From Primula veris (Eukaryota > Streptophyta > Magnoliopsida > Ericales > Primulaceae): a stretch of DNA of 64,000 nt. The translations under genes were made by a program, and so were the position numbers. The stretch is from positions 33,890,967 to 33,954,966 of the forward strand of contig OY821744.1 in assembly GCA_963682055.1 (NCBI GenBank), in the 5' to 3' direction. The notes beneath the pieces are model-generated. The model saw nothing but the letters and a program-made list of their open reading frames with translations, had not been told where the DNA came from and made no database searches. Numbering within the stretch: the stretch's first letter is position 1; every line of letters starts with the position of its first letter. This document shows positions 47,335 through 57,532 of this stretch, piece by piece.

Positions 47335-47935
47335 ATTTTTCCCTAAAATTTGATGATTATGGTATAGAAAGTGACATGCATCAGGAACCCTATAAATTTT
47401 CTAAATTTAATAAAACACAAAATTCACCTCATATATGAGAAATGCATATGATTTCCTAGATTAATACTCCCTACGTTCCTAAACAAATGTCATCTACGAA
47501 AATACGTACAATTTTGATCGATAATTTTTTCATATTTAGATTGCCGGAAAAAATTATTTTAAAAATTAATCACGTAATTTATGGTTAGAACTATATGATG
47601 AAATTTTCTATTTTTTCATTTCGGTAATTTTGATATGAAAATTTTGATGGTCAAAATTGCATGTATTTTCATAGGTGATATTTGTTTAGGGACGGATGGA
47701 GTATAATAGTAATAAACTATCATGGGGTTCACATTTTTGTGGTTGTAATATTGTTATATATGATTATTAAATTATAATAAACAAATAAAAATAATAATGT
47801 AGGGTTATTATAAGGAAATTAATAAGGAATCTGAAATTTTGTGTAAATATAAACGGTTATTTAAAATGTATAAAATGTGTTAAATTTGAGTAAATTAAAA
47901 AGCGTTGTAAAACCACAACTGATCACCTAGAGCGC
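47335..47935 (-). repeat. Dispersed repeat family A, copy 4, with nested Stowaway element
   Basis: Matches 19450-20045 on both sides of the nested element, for example TTTGATGATTATGGTATA near 47350 and AATAGTAATAAACTATCATG near 47705. Confidence 0.72.
47467..47701. mobile_element. Stowaway-type MITE nested in repeat A
   Basis: Ends CTCCCTACGTTCCTAAACAA and TTGTTTAGGGACGGATGGAG, flanked by TA (47465-47466 and 47702-47703). Same insertion point within repeat A as at 19606. Confidence 0.87.
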
Positions 47936-48277
47936 GAGCAAACTTGTACACCTGAACAAACTTTATGGTATTTAAATAAATGGAAAACAATATGTAATAA
48001 TGTGATGTCTAATATATTCGTTAATTTTTATTGCATGATATTAATTAAATAGAGCCAATGTATTGCCTTTTGTACATGGTCGGTTCTAGACTTTATGGGG
48101 GTCTAGGTCATAAAAAATATGGGGCTTTTTTCTTCTCAATTTTTTTCATAGAAATTAGGATCAAATCTGTTATATTTTATAAAAGCAAGATTTTTTTTTC
48201 TGAAAGGTGTAATATATTATAGCAGAAATTATTTTACTTCAAACTATGTGAATGTTTATTTTATTAAAAGTTAATTA

Positions 48278-48350
48278 GCAGGATTCAAACCTGCATGATT
48301 GGAGAGAAGAGAAACTTTTGTTACCTATACTAACCACTCGGCTATTAAAA
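48278..48350 (-). other. tRNA-like sequence (SINE or tRNA-derived relic)
   Basis: On the minus strand TAGCCGAGTGGTTAG resembles a pol III A box and GCAGGTTTGAATCCTGC is a B box within a perfect 5-bp T-arm stem. The anticodon arm and acceptor stem cannot be formed, so this is not a working tRNA gene. Confidence 0.5.
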
Positions 48351-48372
48351 ATTTCATTACACTTATTGAAAT

Positions 48373-48749
48373 CAGGGGCGGTCCAGACCAAAGCCCAGTA
48401 AGACTTGAACCTTGGGCAAAAGAAAAAATAATTTTTTTTATGGACAACATGAAAAAAGTAATCGATATTGTTTATTAATTACTAGTTCAATTACATATTG
48501 TTTATTAATCGATATTGTTGATACAATAACAATTATTTTATGCCTTTTTACAATGTTTCTTTAGCTTAGTTGTTTTATGCCTATGAACACTATTTGTTTA
48601 GCCCAATTTTACTTATTTGTTGTTTAAATCATGAAATTTAATTACCCAAATGAAAAGACAAATGTATCAACATTTTTTGCTTGACAGCATCACTACGAGC
48701 AACGGAATTTTTTAAGTCTTGGGCAAGTTAAGGAGCCGGGCCGCCCCTG
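48373..48749. mobile_element. Nested hAT-type MITE (377 bp)
   Basis: Termini CAGGGGCGGTCCAGACC and GGAGCCGGGCCGCCCCTG are inverted repeats. Flanks ATTGAAAT (48365-48372) and ATTGAACT (48750-48757) match at 7 of 8 positions. It lies inside the element at 48075-48869. Confidence 0.82.
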
Positions 48750-49214
48750 ATTGAACTGTATATTTATATATATATGTATAACTTTTGTTATAAAACTAAG
48801 GGACTAAAATTAACCGATTTTTTAGGCTCTAGGCCCGTATCTCTTGAGCGTAGCACAAAACCGGCCCTGCTTTTGTAGTTGCTACAGAGTGTTTCTTCAT
48901 ACATGATGCATGGTGTGTGTTGAATGGCTCGAAATAAAACAAATAGGATTTGTCTCGTATATGCCTTATACCAATTTAATACTCCATATGACTGAATTGA
49001 CAAATGATTTAGACCTACTATATTGTCAAATTATATACCGTTATAATTGTTTCTGCTTTGAAATTACTCACAGGGGATAGGTACAATATATTCAACGTGA
49101 GATGGACCAATTATAATGAATTTACGTCACTGCAAAGAAGTATGGGACAACAATTCTTTAAAAAAGTTATTAAATGTAACAATGGTCCTCGAGTTAAACA
49201 TTATGGATAGGATT

Positions 49215-49760
49215 TTGTTGGTCCGAAAAATTCAAGTCAGCATGTCTTGAATTTTAAATGTAGTAAAATCTTATTCCAATTGGATTCATTTAGTATATTT
49301 TTTGATTTATTAATAAGTGTTATGTTTTTAGTACGTGACATAATCAAAATAATAGTGTACTAGATTCACGATAGTGTTAATCGTTCGGTGTTCATTCCAA
49401 AATGCACTATTATTTAGGGTGTGCCAACTAATATTATTTTTTAGTTTTAATTTTAAATTAATTTTAGGGTATATACTTTTTGGTTCATTAACATGTGCTA
49501 GGTTTTTAGTATTTTTTAGTTTTAATTTTGAATTAATTTTAGGATATACATTTTTTGGTTCATTAATATGTGTTACCTTTTTAGTATGTGACATACCCTA
49601 AATAATAATGAACTAGATTCACGGTAGTGCAAATCGTTCGATATTGATTCCAAAACATTAAAACAAAGATATAACATACAAAATTACATTCTTTCAAAAA
49701 AAAAATACACATTTTGCTATCTGAAAAATTCAAGACAGACTGTCTTGAATTTTTCGATCC
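49215..49760. repeat. Dispersed inverted-repeat element B, copy 2
   Basis: Ends GGTCCGAAAAATTCAAGTCA and GACTGTCTTGAATTTTTCGA; the interior follows copy 1 (39870-40400) closely, including GTGTTAATCGTTCGGTGTTC. Confidence 0.75.
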
Positions 49761-49780
49761 ATAAAAAATACATCAAAACA

Positions 49781-49933
49781 GGATGCAGCGTAGGTGACTC
49801 TGAGTCAAGGTGACTCAGGGTCCACAACCATTGAATATTGCTACAGTACATTTCATATTTTAACTGTAGAAATATATAATGGCTGTGGATTCTGAATCAC
49901 TCTGACTTAGAGTCATCTACGCTGCTTCCATCC
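49781..49933. mobile_element. Small MITE (153 bp) with about 55-bp inverted ends
   Basis: GGATGCAGCGTAGGTGACTC on the left is mirrored by GAGTCATCTACGCTGCTTCC on the right, with CACAACCATT/AATGGCTGTG further in. AAACA flanks both sides and may be a 5-bp duplication. Superfamily unassigned. Confidence 0.7.
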
Positions 49934-51244
49934 AAACATTATTGTGGATAGATGTAGATATTGTACCTTATCTCGATACGACTCCATGTAAAATGAAATA
50001 ACTTGTGTGTACTAGGAGTAGTATTTATTGTGTAATTTGAAGAGAAAGCATTCATTAAAGTGATGACCACTACATGTGGTTTTGTTTTTTGTCTAGAAAT
50101 GTTTTTTTTTTTTGGGTATTAGAATTGCGTATATGCACAAACCTTTTGATTATACCAATGTCTACATCAGCAAAACGTAAAGAACAGAGCAAAGAATTGC
50201 ATTGGAAATGCTTATTTTGTCTAAAGAGCACTTATAATAGCCAGATAGTATGGAAAATGACACAATTCAAAGCTTAATTCCAAATAGAAAAAAGGCCACA
50301 ATTGATTATAAAAAAAAAAAAAGGTCATGAAATCCGTGAAAAATTGAAGATTGGTGAGGTGTGTTTGGGTTGGGATTTTGTGTTGTTTTTAAAAGCTGAA
50401 AAAGCAAAAGAAACTCAGAAAGAAAATCCAATTCCATATCCAAGAATGGAAATGCTTTGCTCAAAGAATAGATCATAAAAATCATCATCATCTCCCCACC
50501 ACTCTTTGACTGCCTCGTTTGCTTCTCCCTAATATATCTCTATTCCATTGCTTCATCCTTTTGCACTAAAGGCAAAATTGGTAGCCACATTTGAACAAAA
50601 AACCATAATTGATCAGACTGTTTTTGCATGGAGACAGGTTGCCTCAATTAAATAAATTGCATTGTTGGAAAATATTGATCATTCAATCCGATGATGAAAT
50701 AGCATTCATATCAGTGTCTTCAAATAATTATTTTGTAAACGGGGAGTGAAAATTAATTTTTTTGTTATTTAGAGCGTCGTGTATATTTCATAGTCTCATT
50801 ATAGTCTCATTAAAACATTCTCTCTATCAATAATTAACTATTTTAATATAAAATTCATATTTGGGGAATAACATACATATGCTTAAAGTGGCGTCTATTA
50901 ATTTTTAATTGATGATGAGAACTATTTAATTTATATCTGTAAAGAGTTGTTTGTGAGTTTGATGTAGGAGATTTTTTGATATAATTAAAACTCATCAATT
51001 ATAGATAAAATAGAATTTGACGAGTGAGATGGGAATGTTTTAAATGCAGTGCAATTTTAAAAATTAATTTATGTGTTTCTTTTGTGTGTGTTATCACACT
51101 TTCATAAACAATTATAATAACCACCTTTTGTTAATTAACTCTATGTGTATCACATTTTAAAATTTGGTTTCACAATATATTTCACATTTTTATTTTATTT
51201 TTGATAATCAGAAACCCTTTTTTAGAGGTAAATCTGATTCACAT

Positions 51245-51305
51245 TCACCAGAGTTCGAACCCTGATAATGAACATGCTATACTCGGCTACCAACCACTTG
51301 CACCA
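51245..51305 (-). other. tRNA-like sequence, possible SINE
   Basis: On the minus strand CAAGTGGTTGGTAGCCGAG resembles an A box and GGGTTCGAACTC a B box, 30-40 bp apart. No cloverleaf is apparent. A tRNA-derived SINE is the most likely source. Confidence 0.42.
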
Positions 51306-51410
51306 AACACTTTTGCTCACATTATATTTCACATGTGGTGTTAAAACATATCATATTGTAGGCTAGCCTGAGTTTCTACATGGTTACCAATATAGCTATG
51401 GTGAGGATAT

Positions 51411-51886
51411 GTTTGATACAAAAAACTACATGTTTTTAACGATTTGGATAGTTATATTTCAATTTTTCTAATATGGGTATCACACTATAATAAGTTTTCA
51501 ATTTAGTTACCACCGTCTAAATTAATCACGGAATCATGTCACGTGAGATTTGACAAACGTTAATTTTAGAGGATAATTTTATCATTTTGCATCAAAATAT
51601 ATCATTCTAGAAAAACGTTTCTCTCAATTTCACACATAACAAAAATTAGCACATAATCCAAATTTAGGGAAACGTTGTTATAGGATGATATATTTTGGTG
51701 CAGAATGACAAAATTAGCCTCTCACATTCAAGTTAATCAAGCACATGCTGTCATGTGACATGATTTCATGATTAATTTAGACAGTGGTATCTAAATTGAA
51801 TAGTTTTTTTATAGTGTGGTACACAAATTGAGAAAATTGAAAAGTGAGTAATCAAATCGTTAACAGCAACATAGTTTGGTATAGTA
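51411..51886. repeat. Palindromic element C, copy 1
   Basis: Left TTTTTAACGATTTGGATAG, TTAGTTACCACCGTCTAAAT and CATGTCACGTGAGATTTGAC are mirrored on the right by TGTCATGTGACATGATTTCA, TTTAGACAGTGGTATCTAAA and CAAATCGTTAACA. Copy 2 starts at 63545. Confidence 0.72.
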
Positions 51887-52143
51887 AATGTAATTTTTTT
51901 TCGTACGTTGAATTACTGATACACTTTCCCTTTGTTCAGTTTGGTAAACTTATCATGGTGATATAGGCTACATATATACTTGAGTAATAAAGTTAATTTT
52001 TTTCATAATCTCATGATTAATAAAATTGGTGATCGAAATTGTAATCAAGCTGGTCTTCATGCAATACATCCTCTAGTTCAATTAACAATATGCTTGCATG
52101 TACCTTCCAAAGAAAAAGAACAATTTACACGTAATTTAGTGAA

Positions 52144-52257
52144 GTTAATTTGGGTGAGCAAGTAGGGTAAAGTGGGTAAATCATAAATGCAATATTGCAT
52201 TGTTGAATGCAAGCTTTATATGCTCTTGTTAATTTGGGTGAGCAAGTAGGGTAAAGT
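52144..52257. repeat. Exact 30-bp direct repeat, 84 bp apart
   Basis: GTTAATTTGGGTGAGCAAGT with the next ten bases AGGGTAAAGT occurs at 52144-52173 and 52228-52257. No element structure seen around it. Confidence 0.85.
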
Positions 52258-52445
52258 AGGGTATAGTGATTTGGATCTGTAATTATACTTGTACATTTTT
52301 CTTTTGTCAAGGGTAAAATGTTTTTACCACAAAAATGACAAAATATATGTACAATAAAGTTCAGTAATGCTATAGAGTCAGCCTCAACCAGACTAATTGT
52401 CAAACAGTCTTTCATGTAATTTTTATAATTCTTTTTACACATCAA

Positions 52446-55400
52446 TCAAAACAAAAATAAAAGCTCAAATATAATACTTATAAAACCCTAGTTGATACTA
52501 CCCTAAACTTAAATATTAAATAAAAATATTTAATGATTTTAATATATTTTATTTGACGATTTAACAAAATAAAAATCAAAATATAATATTATAGAACCAT
52601 ATTGGAAACTAACATAAACTTAAATATTAAATATATGGCCGAATAGCAGACTCTTAAATTTGGAGATGGAAATGAAATTCTAAATTTACATTAAGAACTG
52701 ATGTATTGAGAGTCTGACTGGGTTTATATGGCTTATTAGCATTATTGATGAAGTTTAGTTCAAGTGAGACATATCTGTCACAAGAATTAAAACAGCTTCA
52801 ACACTGCTTGAGCCATAAATAAGATGCCATTGCATAGAATCTCCACCAACCACCGTGATATTCCGGCCATACGTACGACTATTCCTCTCCTGCTACAACT
52901 TATATACACAAGTCTTGACATTTTCTTGTAGTGTAAAGTTTGTGTGCTGCACAAAATAATGTGGGTTTCCCATTTGCGAGAAGTATATTGACTACTTTTT
53001 TGTAAGTTCATTTGTGGTGTATATTTTTTTTCAGGTTTATTCACTTTTACTACCTTCGTTTCTTCGTTTTTTCTTGTTTTATACCTTTATTTCTTAATTT
53101 TATTTTTATTTTTTACCTTGAATTTTCTTTTCTTTTCCTTTTTGTACCTGAGTTTTATCAGTTGAAAATTCACTAAAAAAGAAAAAAAATATATAGAAAC
53201 CATGGTATAAAAAAGAAAAATTAAGAAATAAAGGTAAAAAAAAATAGAAACGAGCGTACAAAAAAGAAAAATTAAGAAAGCAAGGTATAAAACGAGAAAA
53301 TTTGAATAAACGAAGGTAAAAGAAGATATAAAACCTATTTTTTTTTCCTTATAGATTTAAGTAGTTGGTTGGATGGATGTAAAGAATTAAGTTGTTTTAG
53401 TTGAAGACAAACGGTCGAGAATCATTAGTTGGTGGCCAATATGGTTCAAATAGGGCTAGTGATTTGTATAGGGTTTGTTAAGAAACTCAATTGGGAGATT
53501 ATGGTCTCTTTTGGAGTGTTTTGCCCTCAAATCTAGTACTAGTTTAATACTTTGATCATAGAACACTAAAAACTAAATACATTAATTAGTTGCTAAGTAA
53601 TTAATTTAATTAAATGAATTGTGGGAAAGGACACAGTCTCCCACATGCAGCATGTGAGATTATTAATACTTAGTCAATTAGAATCTTGAAGACTTAGCTT
53701 AATCCAAGGAATTGCTTTGTTCGAACATAATGTAAAATATAGTATTAATCATGACATATATTGTTCAAAAGACCATAATTCCTAGTTGGGGTGAGTTATA
53801 GTATAAATCCAGAAATGATTTTAAAATGTTTTTTTTTTAAGTAACGGGTCTAATTTATTAACAAAATAAATGATTCATCTATGCGACAAGACCCCATGGT
53901 GGTCATTAATACACAAAATCGATGAGTTAATATAAATAATTTAAAATTCTCCACTACAATTGAACCCTACGGCTGTAAAAGGGAAAAAAATTGCTAATAA
54001 AAGCTATATCAATAAAAGAAAGAATGGCAAGGAAAATGAGCTCAAAAGGTAATTCTGTCTATAAATTTTTCTTCGACATTATACTGTAGTTTAATTATAA
54101 TCGGCTTATTTGTCATTGAAAGTAATGCTGGAGTTAAATCAGTTTAAGTTATTGGGAAAACATACATATTATGAGTAGCATAAGCTGAGGTTTATGCCTG
54201 CAACCAAACAAGCCCATCGATCTGGTCAACGTGTTTATTTGTTTAAATACTTATTTATCCAAGTGAGATTAATTACTCCAAAAAAGCAAACAAACTTCCC
54301 TTAAATCCTGTATAAATGAAAGTTCATAAGCCAATGCATGCGTTGAACACATCTTTGAAACCCATAATTTTTGGACCACATTTATTAGCTTATCAAGATA
54401 TAGGAGTAGTATTCATGCACAAAAGTGGCCAAAATTTGCTCAAGAAAGGAATAAATTGTTTTGATCAACACTAACATGTAAAGTTCTTGAGAAGTTAACC
54501 TTGCCCAAACTAAAAGTGAGTCCTAATCTTTGGTTATTCTAAAACAAGTGGATTTAGTTTAGTACTTCAACAAATCTACTTTGAAGAAACAACTTTTACT
54601 CATGAAGAACATCATTATAATGGGCCTAATAAAGCTATATGTGGAAAAGTTTTGTCACAGCAATAAACATACCTAAAAACCCTAGATAAGAATAATGTAT
54701 TAATTCATGTTAATGCGAATTTGGTGCGAATTAGGATGTGAAAGTGGCTAAGGAATTCACAAACTGTCATAGTAAACAAGGAGTAGCTTTATGATTAGAA
54801 TGTTAAAATCTCGTTTTTTTAGCATTGCTCGTTTCGTAATAATGTTGAGTCTTATAAACTCTTTTAAATATATGTTATGGAGGGATCATTTAGATTTGTT
54901 TGGATATACTTTTAATCGAATAATTGAACTATGTGAAACTGTATAATTGATTTGATTTAGTAGTTATTTTCCGCCAAGAACTAGAAAGAAATGTTTATGT
55001 ACTTGATCTTCCACATGAATTGTTCATAGGAATAACTTAAAAAAAAGGTTAAATACTTCTTCACAAATCACAAGTGGTTGGCTCTTCATGACCCTTCAAA
55101 CTGCTAATTTTAGTACTAAATAAAGTACAGTGTCAAAATAAAATAAAATTACAGGGAAAATATCATTAATATAATTTTACAAATTTATTTTATATTTACA
55201 CAAAATATCAGTTTTCCTAGATTACTCCTTATATCAATATTTTATTATATCTTATATTCACTTTACTAGTTTTAAATTAATATTATTACACATTCTCTCA
55301 TAAAAAGATTGTAAAGTACAACAATTATTAAAAAAAAAAAAACTATAGGGGAAACAAGATCTTTCTTAAATATAAGGATTATGGAAAAAAATGTTAAGGT

Positions 55401-56241
55401 GTATTTAAAAATAGGATGAAAATAGTAAAACTGATTCATGACTATTTTTGTATTACATCTTTGGATGAGCTAATTAAGCATGAAGATTATAAAGAATATC
55501 TAATTGTCTAATTATGGGAGTTGACCAGTACTAAGGATTTCAAATATATATGTAAATTGAAAACTTATACATACCCTCCTTACCATATATATAAAGTTAT
55601 CATTTTCTACCGTTGCAATTTTGATCCATTTAGTTCATAATTACTTAAAATTCACACTGTTTATTTTTTTCAATTTTTTCTGGTGCAAATTTAATGCTAT
55701 TTGCTTTTCAAAGACTCCCATATGTATATTATGAAATAGTTTAATACAATCAAAAAGTACCAAATCTCTTTAGTGTTTGGATTAGACCCACCATTCATGG
55801 TGTACTTACTCACTAAAAAAGATCCACCATGGTAATCTTAAATAATCATTACAAGAATTTTATGTATTAGGCACCTATTTACTATTATACGAAAATAAAA
55901 TAACAAAAATATAATTCCGATCATAGTATAACCAAAAATTGTATTTAAACATAACAATCCAAACTCAACATATTTGAGGTCTGTTTTAGCATCAAAACGA
56001 AATAATTTATTGAAAACGTTATAAGAATATGTTATTTTCTGTCATCTTTTTTGTCGTCAACACTTAAGTAAAATGGTTGTTTTGGCAAACGGGAGATGTC
56101 CTATATATGTTCCAAATACAGTATTTTATATTAATTTATACATTACACCGTATAAATTAATAATCTATCAATATATAAGCCTCATCTTCTCTAGTAATAT
56201 TTTTTTTTATGTCCCTACTTCGTTTAGTGTGCTAAATATTA
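52446..56241. other. AT-rich intergenic DNA, nothing recognised
   Basis: About 3.8 kb with no open frame of a recognisable family, no RNA gene and no clear transposon ends. A short AAAGAAAAATTAAGAAA-type run occurs near 53200-53290. Confidence 0.45.
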
Positions 56242-56463
56242 CTTTCTCCGTTGCTATTTAATTTTTAATTACGAAACTACGTGCAATTTTGACCGGCTAA
56301 TAACTTGTATCAAAATTGTCGAAATGAAAATTTTCAAAAGTTAATCATATAGTTTAAATGTTAAATTTAAAAAACAAACATTTCGACAATTTTGATAGAA
56401 GTTATAATCCGATCAAAATTACACGTAGTTTTGTAATCAACAATTAAATATGAACGGAGGGAG
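56242..56463. mobile_element. Stowaway-type MITE (222 bp)
   Basis: CTTTCTCCGTTGC on the left and GAACGGAGGGAG on the right, flanked by TA (56240-56241 and 56464-56465). Internal blocks TTACGAAACTACGTGCAATT and ACACGTAGTTTTGTAATC are inverted copies. Confidence 0.85.
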
Positions 56464-56519
56464 TACCAATTACATGAGTATCAATAGATATATAAAATTA
56501 CTTTCATAGGAGTCAGATG

Positions 56520-56945
56520 TGAACTTTCTTACGGGTCCATCTGAGAGTGAGATCTACCCTTAGGCCGACAGACGTTTTTTTTTACAGCTGAAGCGGTGAA
56601 AAACATGCGCGTTTTAATCTTATCGGCGTTTCGTCCTTTGTGGGGTTTGGTATCAGAGAATCTACCGTGGGCCACGCAGCTACTATTGCAGCGGCAGCGG
56701 AGATAGATAAACATGAGAAGGCTTGTCAAGATAATCACCACAGTTTTATACCTTGTGCAAAATTTGATACACTTGACTTTTTAGCTACCGAATCTGTTGA
56801 GATTCTCAAGAGGGTACATAAAGTTACGAACATAAATGCGTTGACTGCAAGTTCGGCTGAATATACCTTTAGAAGGTCAGGGTTTGGTATTCAAACATCA
56901 CTATCGGCACAGTTTGTTATCCATTTATCTCAAACTCATATGTAA
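56520..56945 (+). pseudogene. Decayed C-terminal part of a plant retroelement-associated ORF
   Basis: Reads NFLTGPSESEIY, then after a frame change near 56556 RPTDVFFYS, an in-frame TGA at 56589-56591, then SGEKHARFNLIGVSS, EIDKHEKACQDNHHSFIPC and FDTLDFLATESVEILKRVHK to a stop at 56943-56945. From memory this order (RPAD.., GKH.C.D.TGVSP, ..KHEKAC..) matches the tail of ORFs found next to reverse-transcriptase-like genes in many plant genomes. The exact family is uncertain. One frameshift and one nonsense codon mean it is not functional. No upstream domain is visible. Confidence 0.6.
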
Positions 56946-57146
56946 TCATTTTACTGTTTTCAGTTTTATTAATATAAACAAAATAAATTAATACAATATA
57001 TAGGTACTAAGGAGTAACTTTTAATTAGTGAAATCTATGTCTTTTAAGCACTTTGATTTTGTTCAAATTTGATACTTTTGCCGTACAAAGCTAATAATAA
57101 CAAGGCTCAGTCTTAGCACATAATTTGCTCCCCATTTTCCACTTCT

Positions 57147-57179
57147 CTCTCTCTATATATATACATATATATATCTATA

Positions 57180-57211
<32 letters not shown>
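57147..57211 (+). promoter_or_regulatory. CT- and TA-rich upstream region of the IP5P4-like gene
   Basis: CTCTCTCTCT followed by TATATATATACATATATATA and a longer (TA)n run, 320-390 bp before the start codon. It could hold the TATA element, but the repeat prevents picking one site. Confidence 0.3.
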
Positions 57212-57213
<2 letters not shown>

Positions 57214-57532
57214 AAACATATGATTGTGTTGTTCCAAGTTCCAACATTAGATTCTAGTATACAGTAGTATAAAACCACTATTCTTTGTTTTTATCCTTTA
57301 TCATTCATTTATTCTCATTTAACATAAAATTCATTTTACTTGAAAACCCATATTTTATTCTCTCTAAATTCATACTAAAACTACCAACAAAGCCATTCTT
57401 TCTTGAATTCTTGTCATTGGGTTTTCTCATAATTTAGATTGTTCTTTTGAAATCACATTTTTTTTAATAGAAACCATTTGTTTTTGTTTTTTTTTTTATA
57501 TTTGTAATTGCATTGTATGAAGTGGTGAAGCA

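Larger units (their letters stand above)
48075..48869. mobile_element. hAT-type element interrupted by a second hAT-type element
   Basis: Ends CATGGTCGGTTCTAGAC and, on the right, ACAAAACCGGCCCTG (inverted, imperfect). The perfect 8-bp duplication CTTTTGTA flanks it (48067-48074 and 48870-48877). Removing the inner element and one copy of its duplication leaves about 410 bp. It contains a tRNA-like stretch at 48278-48350. Confidence 0.82.

Noticed and set aside
48278..48350. Functional tRNA gene on the minus strand
   Set aside because: Only the A and B boxes and a T-arm can be drawn; acceptor and anticodon stems are missing.
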